The notes: generated by a model from the sequence alone, not told the origin. Shown: positions 32,068 to 43,626, counted from the first letter of the stretch. The stretch is DNA of 64,000 bases from Linnemannia schmuckeri (GCA_029449235.1 JANATG010000001.1:2852001-2916000); one strand, 5' to 3'. Translations and numbers: made by a program.

Positions 32068-33558
32068 ATGCCTACGACACACGCGCTCGAGCTGCCAGAG
32101 ATCCTGACCCGTGTTGGCTACTTTCTCCCTCTATGGATCTCCCAAGTCGTACCAGAGTCCGGCATCCCAAAGATGACATTCAAGCCGAAGACGGTACTCT
32201 CTTGTCTTCTCGTCTGCAAACTCTGGAGCCGGACCCTACTCCCGGTCCTATGGTACACTTACATCTACGAAAGCATGAAACGAGCATCTCAGGAGGTCCT
32301 TGTCCGCAACAGTCCACTTCTCAGAATCCTTGACGCGCACAGCGACCTACCATCACCCTTTCATTGTACCAACCTCCTTGAACTTACTATTCTACAGGGC
32401 GTTCTGGATTTGGATGCACAGAGACAGCTTGTACGCACGAACCCCGGTCTCAGAGTATTGCGGTGGGATGGTCCTTACACGCAAGTACCGCTGAATCCAC
32501 AGGACTTTGTACATTTGAAGCGGATCCGGTCCTTGGTCATCTCTCACTGGGTTGGAGGGGACGGTGCACTAGCCAAAGTTCTCACAGAAGTCTCAGGATC
32601 GTTAGTCAAGCTGGACCTCGGGTGGATTCAAGGAATGGAAAAGTCGGACCTTGCTGCCAAGGTCTCCGCTGGTGAAGGAAGCGTCAAGAAGCGCACTGAC
32701 GGTTTGGTCCTTCCTTACTTGGAGACGTTCATATCTTCCTGCAGCTGGCCCAAAGGTCCTGACCCTTCTGACCTCGTTCAGTGTTGCCCAAATCTGAAGA
32801 GCTGCGACACTATCCTCACCGGCGATATTGATGTCACGAGGCTGTCGGATACCCTCATAGACTGCTGCCCAAAGCTCGACAACGTGACAGTCCGGGATTA
32901 TGTGCGTCTTCATCTCGGTGAGATACTTGTCAGGGATTTGGGAGGAGGAGGGCCCCGTGAACCCATACACAAACTTGTCAGTATATCTGTCTCGCAGGTC
33001 CTTGTCACCAAGAATCTAGTTGCGGCCATCTTGCTCCACGCGCCAACATTAGAGTACTTGACAATCATGGTTCAGGAAGTGAACGCAGATGGAGCGGAAG
33101 ACTCTGGCGTTGCAACTGCCTTTCTGCCGCTTGTAGGATGCCGATTCCTCAAGTCGTTTTCGTTCTGCATTTGGAACCGTGCAACTCGCAGTGCAGCCAT
33201 ACTGGATGGGCTCCAGCAGGTATATACTTGGGAATGCAGGGGGATTGAGCAGCTGTTTTTGGACTTTACGCCGCCAGAGGAGGAGAGCAAGCAGGAGGGC
33301 TCGGTGTCAGTAGAAGAGACGTTTATGGATGGTCCTGTTCTGGGCTGGACCCTGTGCCCCAAGCAAGCTGTGAGCACGAATTCGTATGTATTGAAGATGA
33401 AGAAGGACTTTTTCAACGATGTTTTTGAGGCTGTTCAGAGGCTGGAGCTGTTGCGAGTTATGCGGTGGAATGGTTTGAAATTTGTCCGGACAAGCCGATA
33501 TTGGCACGGAGAATCATTTGGTGACCAGGGTATTAGTTCTGCTGTTGCTCCTGCGTGA
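32068..33558 (+). CDS. F-box/LRR-like protein, subfamily A
   Basis: An intact 496-residue frame from ATG 32068. The F-box-like region is at residues about 7-62 (ALELPEILTRVGYFLPLW, then VLSCLLVCKLWSRTLLPVLW). LRR-type repeats follow: FVHLKRIRSLVISHWVGGDG, DLVQCCPNLKSCDTIL, LIDCCPKLDNVTVRD and LHAPTLEYLTIMVQEV. The C-terminal signature is LELLRVMRWNGLKFVRTSR. A truncated relative lies just upstream on the same strand. Likely SCF substrate adaptor; partner and substrate unknown. Confidence 0.8.
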   Translation: MPTTHALELPEILTRVGYFLPLWISQVVPESGIPKMTFKPKTVLSCLLVCKLWSRTLLPVLWYTYIYESMKRASQEVLVRNSPLLRILDAHSDLPSPFHCTNLLELTILQGVLDLDAQRQLVRTNPGLRVLRWDGPYTQVPLNPQDFVHLKRIRSLVISHWVGGDGALAKVLTEVSGSLVKLDLGWIQGMEKSDLAAKVSAGEGSVKKRTDGLVLPYLETFISSCSWPKGPDPSDLVQCCPNLKSCDTILTGDIDVTRLSDTLIDCCPKLDNVTVRDYVRLHLGEILVRDLGGGGPREPIHKLVSISVSQVLVTKNLVAAILLHAPTLEYLTIMVQEVNADGAEDSGVATAFLPLVGCRFLKSFSFCIWNRATRSAAILDGLQQVYTWECRGIEQLFLDFTPPEEESKQEGSVSVEETFMDGPVLGWTLCPKQAVSTNSYVLKMKKDFFNDVFEAVQRLELLRVMRWNGLKFVRTSRYWHGESFGDQGISSAVAPA

Positions 33559-33842
33559 TGACATAAAAGCGGTTGTCGTACTTTGGGATTGACGTTTGCT
33601 AAGCAAAAGGACTATGTAATTATTTCACATACGCGTGATCGGACGTTTAACGAGCTAAGAAAGGTGTCGTTGTCGATAAAAAAATCAAGCAAGGTCGCGT
33701 TTTTTCCTTTTTTTGTTTCTTCTTTTCACTCGTCCTTTTGCAATGGGATCATCACGGACAGCGTAAACGACGATCTTTCATCCACTAAAACAAACGACAG
33801 GGTATCAACTACAGCAACAATCGCAGAAGGCAGCAACGAGAC

Positions 33843-35456
33843 ATGGATGTTCAACCAGCAACCATGAACAAGTGGGATCATCCATCGTCAACCAGCCCTC
33901 TCGCCATCCCTGAGATCTTGGCTCGTATAGGATACTTTCTCCCTTTATGGGTACCAGACGGCCACGGGAACTATGACGACGAACCTCACACGATCGTAAA
34001 TTGTATGTTGGTCTCAAAACGATGGTACGCCGTCATGGTCCCCATCCTCTGGCATACTTGTCTCTCGGCTCGAATCACAGCAACGCCCCCACACGTTCTT
34101 GGACGCTTTCTTACCTACATCAGGATCTTGCAGACAAACATGTTCCTTCCTCTCGTTGCCTTCCAGTGTGACCGACTCGTTAAACTTTCGATTCTGATGC
34201 GGAGGTTCCAGTGGGATATTGATGACAACGGCAGCGAATCACACAGCCGTTCTCTGCATTGTTACAAGAGGCTTGTTCGATCCAACTCAAGGCTGAAGGA
34301 CCTCTTGTGGAACGGGAAGTTTTGTGGTAATATGACTACTCTTGACTTGGAAGACTTTGCAGGATTGATTCAACTAGAGTCCTTGATACTCATCAGTTGG
34401 GATGGATCTGGAGGACGGTTGGCGGGTGCTTTAAGGGCTGTTGCAAGCACCCCTACAAATCTTACCCTCAAGGATGTTGCCGGATACAAGGGCGGTGTTT
34501 TCGTTACCACGGGCCACGATGGATCAAGTATGGATACCGAAGGTAACAAAAATGATGGCAAGGCAAACAGTGGTCGCGGTTCTGGACAAGGGGCAGTGGT
34601 AACGACGACTTTGTGCATGCCTGTTCTCAGGGACCTCGTGTTGGACAACACTGAACGGGTAGAGTGGTTGGTGGGTTGTTGTTCTAATCTGGAACTTCTC
34701 GACGTTAGAAAACATGACGAGGAACATAGGGAGGAACTGGATTTTCATCTTATTGCTCAGGGTATCCGGGAGACTGCATGTCGTGCGTTATGAAACTTGT
34801 ATGTATCGCACATTCTGACCTTGCACGATGTCCTCTGGTTGATCGAGAGTTGCCCCCCATTGAAACCAGGTCTGCAACAGCTTTCGCTCAATTTACAAGA
34901 GCTGGGGGTTGATGTCGTGTCCGGGATTCTGCTGCATGCGTCTACGCTCAAGACTCTGGGTCTCTCAATTCAACATTGCTACACGTCGTGTTCGCCTCGT
35001 GTCCTACAGTTGCTGGGCGGGTGCTCACAGCACCTTGAGTCGCTTTCATTAACGATCTATCTGAACTATGGCAATGACCTGGTAGCTGCATTGGGAAGTC
35101 GACCATGGGGATGCCGTAGGCTCAAGGAATTGTATCTCGATTTGGCATTCAGGCGAGGCGATACATGAGAGTCAGTTGGACAAGGACCTGAAGGCGACGA
35201 CGCAGAATCGCAGGTACTGGAGAAGGAAAAAGAGGATAAGAAGGAAGAGGAACGTGATATTGAGGCTCTTAGGGCCATGACGAGTACACGACCTGCGATG
35301 GGATGGCGACTGGATACTGATCGTCAGCCCGACGGGCTTCCTCCTGATTGGCAGCAGTTGCGAAGGGTCTTCAAGATGGTTGACAGATTGGGGCTGGATG
35401 GGCTTCATACCCTGGAGTGGGATCGAGTCACCTACAGACGAGCGACTTCGCCTTGA
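33843..35456 (+). pseudogene. F-box/LRR gene, subfamily A, with two in-frame stops
   Basis: One frame of 538 codons is interrupted only by TGA at 34791-34793 and TGA at 35166-35168. Before the first stop it encodes the F-box (PLAIPEILARIGYFLPLWV, VNCMLVSKRWYAVMVPILW) and the first LRRs (FAGLIQLESLILISWDGSGG). Between the stops it encodes LRRs (LHASTLKTLGLSIQHCY, RPWGCRRLKELYLDLAFRRG). After the second stop comes the family C-terminus (RPAMGWRL, FKMVDRLGLDGLHTLEWDRV). Against paralogues, the stops replace an Arg (CGA to TGA) and a Trp (TGG to TGA). A truncated 316-residue F-box protein could still be made. Confidence 0.75.
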
Positions 35457-35862
35457 CGCTTTCGTTAAAAAAGATATGCTTCGTGATTGCTTGGTTCTTT
35501 CCCTGAAAGGTTCTTCTTGTCCACACTAAGCACACCGTAGTTCACCTCCAATTGAATTTTTACATATATGATTCAGGTTCGTCTGCGCCATTCATCCCTG
35601 TATGACCCCTCCGCATTTGAGAAGGGTCACTTTGTGCCAGCCACTTGAAAAATTTAGGCGCTTTTTTGCTTCTCTCTTTTCCTTTTCTTGTCTTTTACCC
35701 ACAACTACCATTACTTACGAAAAAAAAAAAAAAAAAAAAAAAAAACAACTACCATTACTCTTTCAAATACGAACATCGACACTCCTTCTGCAATTGCAAG
35801 TGGACAATAAACAGTGACGACTGTCGACAACTTAACAACAAATAACAACAACACGACATTCA
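35457..35862. other. Spacer between F-box loci with A26 run
   Basis: Contains A26 at 35720-35745, about 118 bp before the next F-box start. No gene seen. Confidence 0.6.
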
Positions 35863-37405
35863 ATGTCAGCAGACTCATTCGCGATTCCAGAGATCTTGAC
35901 TCGAGTTGACGACTTTTTGCCAGTATGAGTACCACACTCGAAGCACATTCCCGTCTTCATGCCCTTCCTCGACAAACCCCAGACCTTCCTCAATTATATG
36001 CTTGTCTCAAAGCTGTGATACCAGGTCATGGTCTCCACTCTATGACGCACCTGTCTCTATCTTCGACTCACGGCAGTCCCTGTGGCAACCCTCGAGCGCT
36101 CCCTTCCCTATATCCGATTCTTGGAGGCGTACGCCAGCGCCCCTTTAGTTATGCTCCAATGCACCCAACTACTTGAACTCACTTTTGCGATGCGCTTACT
36201 TCCTGGATTATCAATCGCTTCGTCTGTGGATCTCTACAGACGATTTGTGCGCGCCAACCCTGGTTTAAGGGCGCTTTCGTGGGGCGGTATTGTTGATAAG
36301 GCAAAATCAACGCTCGACCCTGAGGATTTCGCAAAATTGTGCCGGCTGGAATTACTGGCGCTTCTCAGGTGGACTGGCTCAGCAGAAAACCTGGCGCATA
36401 TTCTGAGGCCTGTTGCTGGATCACTCACAACCCTAAAACTTCACCACCTGACGGGGGTCAATAGGGCGGCTCTTATTGCCGTGGACCAGTATGGCTCGAG
36501 TGAGGACACCGACAGGAACAGCAATAGCAGAGCAAATTGGGCGTTGATCCTCACGAACTGATGCTGCTCAGGATCTCCTTTTGCTTCCTTGTTCTAAAGA
36601 GCCTTTCGTTCGAAAAGTTGGGTGGCGTATGACTGGACTTGCTGATCGGGTGTTGTCCCAGTTTGAAATTTCTTGACTTTTACATAATTAAGGGAACCGA
36701 CATCGATCCAATTGGTCAGATGATTCGGTCCTCCTGCCCCAAGTTGCGATCCCTGAGTGCCTGGTCAGAGATGTCGCCGGTCCGTGGGCTGTCATTGTTG
36801 CGGAACTATCCGTCGACACCGGGTTTGCAACACTTCAAGCTCTCACTGGGTCGATCAGAGCGCGAGATTGGCTTGGCGATTCTCTCCCTCTCAAACACGC
36901 TCAAGTCCCTGGAACTTTTGATTCATTGTTGCGAGGGATCGACTTCTGATCTTGTTCCACAATTATTGAGAACCTGTGAGCAGCTCGAGTCATTAATAGT
37001 GGTGATTCAGACGTGCAAGGGACGCGACCTTTTACCGGATCTCGCGAGACAAAATGGGTGTGCCGTCGACTCAAGACGCTTCGTTTAAGAGCAATACCTC
37101 AATTAACGGCGTCGTCGGCAATAACAAGGCTATTGACGGCGAGAGCAGGAGGAGGAGGATGTTTAAGGGATTTTGATGTGTATGATGTACATCTTCAAAA
37201 AGAGAAGGAAGAGCGTCGAGATATCAAGTCCTTGGAGATGATGTCAAGCACCACGCCAGCGATGAGTTGGTTGCGGAATTCGGGTTCTTCTGCAGATAAC
37301 GAACCAGACTGCTTATGGGCGCTCTTCAAGATGGCTGAAAGGTTTGGAGTGGATGATATTGGGACTATAGGATGGAACTATGGTGTCTACAAACGTGACC
37401 CTTGA
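35863..37405 (+). pseudogene. Decayed F-box/LRR gene, subfamily A
   Basis: The start MSADSFAIPEILTRVDDFLP meets TGA within 25 codons. YACLKAVIPGHG-type F-box remnants follow in another frame, with Trp and Leu anchors lost. LRR pieces are clear: LERSLPYIRFLEAYASAPLV and DPEDFAKLCRLELLALLRWT to a stop at 36559-36561; LIGCCPSLKFLDFYIIKGTD and SSCPKLRSLSAWSEMSP to 37088; then VCRRLKTLRLRAIPQL and WALFKMAERFGVDDIGTIGW to 37405 in a third frame. Multiple frameshifts. Confidence 0.75.
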
Positions 37406-37526
37406 CAAGCTTAAGATGCAGCGAGCGTAGTTTCCTCTATGAGCAGAAATAAAAAAATGTTGATTTCGAAACTTTTGTTTCAACGCGTGTCGCAAGAATT
37501 ACGTGTGCTATGATCTGATGAAAGAG

Positions 37527-37541
37527 AGAGAGAGAGAGAGC
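37527..37541. repeat. GA dinucleotide microsatellite
   Basis: About seven GA units, upstream of the intact F-box gene at 37721. Confidence 0.7.
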
Positions 37542-37720
37542 GTGTGAATTTCGTCTCTTGAGTAAAATATCCTCCTCGCTTCTGTTTTTTCCTTCTTTCC
37601 TTTCTCCTCCTCCCCCGACACGACAGCCAACAAATCCCTCGAACAGCATTACAGGGAAGCAGGAAACTATCAACCAGTAAAGAGACATTCGACATACTAC
37701 CAAATACACAACAAAATCTG

Positions 37721-39247
37721 ATGCCGGGCAACGCTCTAACGATCCCCGAGATCTTGACGCGGATCGGTTTTTTCCTTCCTTCTTGGGTGGCGAATCCACG
37801 CCCCAATCATAATGGCAACTGTGGCTACGTCCCATACCTTGATAGGCCACGCACGCTCCTGAACTGTATGTTGGTCTCGAAGCAGTGGTATCAGGTCATG
37901 ACACCTATTCTCTGGTACACTTGTCTGGCTCCTCGTATCAGAGCAGTACCTGCTGCGACCTTCGAGCGCTTCCATCATCATGTCAGGATCCTCGAGCTCA
38001 AGGACTCTAACACGTTCTTTCCTTGGAGTGCCTTTCAATGCAGGCAGCTTCTCGACCTCACAATTACAGTGCGATCAAACTTGGACTTTTGCAAGGAGCT
38101 TGTTCGAGTTAACCCTGACTTGAAGTCACTCTGGTGGAACGGGATGATCGGCTGGACAAAGGCCCCTCTCGATCCCGAGCTTTTTTCAGGTTTGAAGCGA
38201 CTGGAATCGCTGACGCTTATCCAGTGGGATGGATCTGGTGAGCTCTTGGCGCATACTCTGAGGGTTGTTGCCAAGACACTCACAAATCTGGATCTCAGAT
38301 TCATAACTGGTGTCAAGATTCGAGACATCACTTGGACGGATAAGGGAGTCTCACCTGAGGACATAGTCGACAGCAGCGGCAGGGGTGACAGCAGAGCGGG
38401 GAATGGTTGTCATGAACAGAAAGCCAAGCTACTCAAGTTTTCACTGTGCCTCCCTCTCTTAAGGGATCTTTCCCTCTCGCTTAGTAAAGGTGGGCGTCTC
38501 GAGTCTCTGGTCAGCTGTTGCCCGGGTCTGGAATCTCTCGTCCTTTCAGCGCATGACCGGGCCGATCTTGATCGTGTTGCTCAAGGGATTCGATCTTCGT
38601 GCCCCAAGTTGCGAAGTCTTCGTGTTCAATCCTACATGACCCCAACTCGCATTCTGCCATTGCTTCGGAGCTGTCCTTCGACACCTGGCTTGCAGGTCCT
38701 ATCACTCTACTTGTCCCATTTGGAGGCTGACGTTGCTTCAGTGATCCTGATCCACGCTTCAACCCTCACCAACTTGAACCTAACTATTTCACTCTCGTAC
38801 GGCCCCTTCTTGCCACCTATCGTGCGATTGCTGGAGGGCTGCCAACAACTGGAAACACTTTCTTTGGAAGTGCACGAGGGCTGTGGCATCGACTTACTGG
38901 CCGCATTTGGTAGTCGGCCATGGGGGTGCCGTCGACTTAAGACTCTTTGTCTGAATTTGGCATTCAAGTTGGGCGATACATGGCCTCCAGGGGAAGGAAC
39001 AAGAAGAGAGACAAGTTCAGAGGCATTGGAGGAAGCGAGTCGCGATGACGAGGCTTTGTATGATATTTCCAGTGCAAGACCGGCGATGGGCTGGCTGCTG
39101 GCTTCAGGTCGTCGAGATGACCGCCTGGGCCATACGGACAAACTTCGCATGCTGTTCAAGATGATCGAGAGGTTTGAGCTCAAGGATCTTCGGTTCGTGA
39201 AGTGGAACTATCGAACCTACATGCGGGCTCGCCCCTTGCAGTCGTAA
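37721..39247 (+). CDS. F-box/LRR-like protein, subfamily A
   Basis: An intact 508-residue frame from ATG 37721. The F-box-like region is at residues about 6-68 (LTIPEILTRIGFFLPSWV, LLNCMLVSKQWYQVMTPILW). LRRs follow: FSGLKRLESLTLIQWDGSGE, RLESLVSCCPGLESLVL, SSCPKLRSLRVQSYMTP and LEGCQQLETLSLEV. The block RPWGCRRLKTLCLNLAFKLG and the C-terminus LKDLRFVKWNYRTYMRARP close it. It is the best-preserved member of a same-strand tandem row (29023, 33843, 35863, 37721, 39545) whose other members carry lesions. Likely SCF substrate adaptor. Confidence 0.8.
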   Translation: MPGNALTIPEILTRIGFFLPSWVANPRPNHNGNCGYVPYLDRPRTLLNCMLVSKQWYQVMTPILWYTCLAPRIRAVPAATFERFHHHVRILELKDSNTFFPWSAFQCRQLLDLTITVRSNLDFCKELVRVNPDLKSLWWNGMIGWTKAPLDPELFSGLKRLESLTLIQWDGSGELLAHTLRVVAKTLTNLDLRFITGVKIRDITWTDKGVSPEDIVDSSGRGDSRAGNGCHEQKAKLLKFSLCLPLLRDLSLSLSKGGRLESLVSCCPGLESLVLSAHDRADLDRVAQGIRSSCPKLRSLRVQSYMTPTRILPLLRSCPSTPGLQVLSLYLSHLEADVASVILIHASTLTNLNLTISLSYGPFLPPIVRLLEGCQQLETLSLEVHEGCGIDLLAAFGSRPWGCRRLKTLCLNLAFKLGDTWPPGEGTRRETSSEALEEASRDDEALYDISSARPAMGWLLASGRRDDRLGHTDKLRMLFKMIERFELKDLRFVKWNYRTYMRARPLQS

Positions 39248-39372
39248 TCGCCCTTTTGCAATAAAGTGCAGTCTTTTGCGTTCAGGCCCTTCCTTGCCAT
39301 TGATAGTTGGAGTTAGTTATTCTGTGGCCACAGTGGGCACGCATGCGTGTGAATATTTGGTTCTCCACGTTC

Positions 39373-39377
<5 letters not shown>

Positions 39378-39408
<31 letters not shown>
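39378..39408 (+). repeat. T31 homopolymer upstream of F-box pseudogene
   Basis: A pure T run ending 136 bp before the ATG at 39545, a similar position to the T36 and A26 runs upstream of the paralogues at 29023 and 35863. Confidence 0.85.
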
Positions 39409-39411
<3 letters not shown>

Positions 39412-39544
39412 TCTCTTCTAACACACCCCTTTCTTCGGTCTTGTCACCAGAAAAGGCAAAGGCCCCAGGCAAGCAGCATCTCCAAAAGCAACCGACATTC
39501 CACTTCTTCCTCACTCCGCACTCCTCATTCAAAGAAAGAAACAG

Positions 39545-41198
39545 ATGCCGATCAACCCTCTCGCCCTCACCGAGATCCTGACTCGCGCTGGATACTTTCT
39601 CCAAGTCGTGATACCTAACCCAAACCAAAACGACCTCAACTTACCATATCTCGACAAACCATGAACCATTTTGGACTGTCTGCTGGTCTCGAGGCAATGG
39701 TACCAAGTCATGCTACCCCATCTTTGGCATACCTGTCTCTCTGCGCGCATTACAGTCATGCCTGCAGCGACGCTCGAGCGGTTTCTGTTTCATATCCGGA
39801 TCCTGGAAGTCCGAGAGGAGTTCTTACGTGTTGGGTTTGCGTATACTCGGCTCGTCGACCTCTTGATTTCGATGCGAACGTTCCCTCACTTACTCCCCGC
39901 GGATTGTCAGGATGTTTATAAGACTTCGAGGGATATTTACCGGGACTTTGTGCGAGTCAACCGCGAAGGCCTGAAGATCCTCTCGTAGGAAGGGATGATG
40001 GGGTGGACACATTGTCTTCTTGAACCAGAGGACTTCGTAGTATTGGGTCGGTTGAAGCAGTTGACGCTCATTGGGTGGGATGGATAAGATGGGCGGTTGA
40101 TAGGTGCTTTGAGGGCTGTTGTGGAGACGTTGACGAGCCTCAAGCTGGCGTGGGTGTTTGGGTTTAAAGAGGAGGACTTACAGTTGACTACAGACCAAGA
40201 CCAGGAGGGCTCAAAAATGGATGTGGACGGTGACGATGGCATAGTAGGCAAGGGCAAGAACCGTCATGGAAAACAGACAGTTAGCAACAAGAATCTCCTG
40301 TGTTCTCCCGCGCTCCAAAGGCTTTCTCTGAGGATCTTTAAAAGAGAACCATTCGAGGTCTTGGTCGGTTGTTGTCCATCCTTGGAATATCTCAAAATCA
40401 CCGCGGAGGACGAACACGTCGATTTTGAACGTATTGCAAAAGAAATCCAGCCCTCGTGTCGCAAGTTACGATCTCTTAGTGTCTCATGCTTCAAGTTCTT
40501 GTCTAATCACCATCCCCTGCTCAAGTGCTGCTCTCCGTCATCTAACCCTGCTAGCCTGGGCCTGCAACATGTTACGCTCCACCTACCCACCCTGAGTTGT
40601 CGCAATTGAGGATCATATCCCACGCAGCCACACTCAAGTCCTTGAAGTTGTCGAAAACAGACGGGGCTTATTCAGCTTTGTTGCGCTTGTCCGTCGACTC
40701 TTGATGACCTGTCAGGGACTTGAGACGTTCTCGTTGAAGGTTAATGATAACGGTGCTTACGACCTGTTAGCTGGATTCGGGTATCAGCCTTGGGCATGTC
40801 GGTGACTCCAGTTTCTTGTTTTGATTTTCCCGTTCAAGGTGGACGATACGCGGAAGAAGGAGGAGTCGAGTGCTCAAGGAACAGCAGTCAATGCAGATAC
40901 GAAGGGGGAGCAGAAGTGGCACGAAGTGGGGGGCATGGAGACACTGGCAGTGCTGATGGAGAAAAAACGCGACGAAGTGCGGGAGCTATCTCGTATCTCC
41001 AAGGCAAGACTTGTGATGGGGTGGTTACTGGTATCTGGTGCTCGGGAGGATGATGACTATTATACTAACAAACTCTTGATGCTTCTTGACATAATTGTGA
41101 GGTTTGGGTTGAATGACTTGCGGACCGTGAAGTGGAATGAACGAGTTTATGAGCGGGCGCCTCCAGAGCTGCAAACCTTGACGTTGTTCTTAGATTGA
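39545..41198 (+). pseudogene. Decayed F-box/LRR gene, subfamily A
   Basis: From ATG 39545 (MPINPLALTEILTRAGYFLQ) the frame hits TGA at 39661-39663, TAG at 39986-39988 and TAA near 40085, while otherwise keeping family sequence: LDCLLVSRQWYQVMLPHLWH, RDFVRVNREGLKIL, LEPEDFVVLGRLKQLTLIGW, LVGCCPSLEYLKITAEDE. After TGA 40607-40609 it is shifted. The C-terminus RLVMGWLLVSGARED and LNDLRTVKWNERVYERAP runs to 41198 in a different frame. By comparison with 37721-39247 the first two stops look like Arg (CGA) and Trp (TGG) codons changed by G:C to A:T transitions. Confidence 0.75.
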
Positions 41199-41231
41199 TA
41201 CAAATATGACTTGCTTCATATGACTTTTTTC

Positions 41232-42898
41232 TTAAATGTCTAGCACGTTGTTTTGAATAATTTGCTCCGCATGCATGCCACTGCACGTATGGTTTTTTAT
41301 TCGACAGATCGAGAGTAAGCTTGGAATGCCCATACCAAATGATGTAGTTCTTGCAAACCCTGCACCGACTCGAACAGTGTGCTCAACAAGGCCCCTCTCC
41401 AACCGGTTAGGCTGCTCGTCATAACAACGCCACCGCATAAAAGTCAAGTTACTCGAGATGAAAAACGTCTGTTCCTCCCCCTCTGCTTCCTTCACGGCGT
41501 CACTATATCCTCCTTCTCCTGAATGCAAAGGAAGAGAGAGTCTTGTGAAGACAATGTCAAGGTCAAGGCGCTCCAAGTCCGCAAAATCACTCCGCGACAG
41601 ACATCTCAAAATCCAAAAGAGTTCTTCTGGAGATGCATCCATCCACCCACAAAGATGTAACTTGCGAAGCGACTTGCACGCAACCAGGGCCTGGTGTAAG
41701 CCCATAGGAGACAGATACACCCTGGCGTTCATACTGATCGACAGTTCCTCCAGCGTCGCTCCGTGGGTTAGGATCGACGTCGCCAACTCATCACTCAATT
41801 CGTAGATTGTCGAAATGCTGAGGTATACCAGTCCAGAAGCGGAACATGTTCGAATGAACGGAGCTATCTGGACGCGATTTGGAGTGTCTATGGCATTGTC
41901 GGCTGTATTCTGGACGTATAACGTCAGTGACCGGAAATGCGGGCAAGCGGTTGTCAGACCGTCAGCAAGTGCGACCAAGTCAAAGGGCTTTACTATGGCC
42001 ACGATGAGCGCCCTGAGATTGGGGCAGCAGATGACCAGATCCAGAATCTCAGCGTCCTCTAGCAGGTAATCTGCAGAGACGGTTTCGATCAGCGGGAAGA
42101 GTAGCCGGCATGTTAAACCCGGGAAATGTCGAATTGCGAGCGCAGTGTTAGGCTTGTTACGACTCGACTTTCCTCGACGTTTTTTCTTGGACCCTGCAGA
42201 GGAGAGTGTTGAAAGCTGGTGGGTTTCCTGCGGTGTGATGGTGGTAGCGGAATGCTGGTCAACGCTGGTCGGCGGCGCTGGTTCCAGAACTGTCACGACC
42301 TTCCTGACCATGTTGGCAAGGGTGCCTTGAGAACGCGTTCAGCGGGTGTTTCGAAGATCTTGTGTGCTACTGTTGGTCGTCTTGAGCAAGACAAAGTGGT
42401 CCGGATCGAGAGCATTGTCCTTTTTACTCTTCTGCCATTCCAGGCCCATATTGCGCCTCACACAAATCAATTGCCTCTGCATGTCCAGTCTCAATTCTGT
42501 ACCATCATCAGCGTCATCCTTAATCAACGTCAAACCCACCTGGCTCGCGCTGCCGTTGTTGTTAGTGCGACCACCGAGAACCGACGCTGAAAAATCACAA
42601 CCATGCGCATCAAAGATCCGGAAAAGCGGACTATATCGTGCAATAACCGCCGAAGGAACACTATCCATCGCGGGGCTACTGTACCGATTCCAGAGGACAG
42701 GGAGTAAAATCTTATACCAGAACTTGCAGACTAGGAGACAGGTTGCAGGTCCTTGGGGTAGAATACGGTCCGTGTCTGTTTGGTGTAAGAAACACCGCCG
42801 TAGCTGAAGCAGGAGAAGGATTGCTCTGTGATGAATAAGGGGAGGGGATGCCCGATTTGGGTTAAGATTTCGGGTAGTTCCAGGGCGTGTGTGCGCAT
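41232..42898 (-). pseudogene. F-box/LRR gene, subfamily A, one frameshift and one stop
   Basis: ATG 42898 starts MRTHALELPEILTQIGHPLP. A one-base shift near 42735 separates FYPKDLQ from LLVCKFWYKILLPVLWNRYS, which continues the F-box in the next frame. That frame runs to TGA 42339-42341 and then goes on in frame as a 359-residue open stretch from ATG 42311 (MVRKVVTVLEPAPPTS) to 41232. The stretch has LRRs (LVICCPNLRALIVAIVKPFD, ACPHFRSLTLYVQN, LVACKSLRKLHLCGWMD). The C-terminus differs from the usual family ending. The 42311-41232 frame alone could be an expressed LRR-only protein. Confidence 0.65.
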
Positions 42899-43147
42899 TT
42901 TCGTAAAAGGGTTATTAACGAGAAAGGAATGACAGAAGAGGCTGCTGGATGAATGAAAAGGTAGATTCAGGAACCTGATGATGGAGTTGGCATGCAAACA
43001 AAGAGAAAAGACGAGAGCCCTTGTTTTGACCCACCGCAGTACTGTTGAGGGATGACATGTTGGAAGAGACATCCAGGAATGCACTCGACCAACTTTTTTT
43101 GACTCCCGCAGGAAATAAAGTTTTTAATTTGTGCACAAGGTCCAGGT

Positions 43148-43626
43148 CTAGATAGCCAGGGGAGTCGCTCTTTTGATGGTGAACCCACTCCACTGGATCA
43201 TTCTGAGATAGTCCTTGTCGGCCACGAGACGAAAGAGTTCTCGCAGCATCCTCTTGTCGTGGGGCGATCTCCTTAAGCTCAACCATATCTCCCGCAAGCA
43301 CCATCTTGTCGACGCCCTTGTTGCCCCACTGGTCCAGTTTCCGTCCAGATGCAATGTAACCCCTCCGACAGTCTGACGACTTTGACCGCCAAGATCTTCA
43401 GACTTCTGCCACGACGGCAGGCTCGAATAAGACTTTCGATCGTCTCTGGGTGGTGATGGACTGATTCTCCATTGCCCAATTTCCTGAGATTGAGAGGGTA
43501 GTGTTGGTGTTGAAGACTGAAGATGAGGCGAAAGATATCGTCGGCACTGCCGTTGACGCCCAGTTCTGTGAGCTTGGGACAGCAACGGAGCAATCGATCA
43601 GGCCCACACTCCAGTTGGTCACGCAT
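43148..43626 (-). pseudogene. 3'-terminal F-box/LRR fragment
   Basis: It holds LRRs LLRCCPKLTELGVNGSADD and GRSLKILAVKVVRLSEGL in one frame. The family C-terminus (MLRELFRLVADKDYLRMIQW, then SGFTIKRATP) is in another. No F-box lies upstream. Truncated and frameshifted relic on the same strand as the locus at 41232-42898. Confidence 0.65.
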
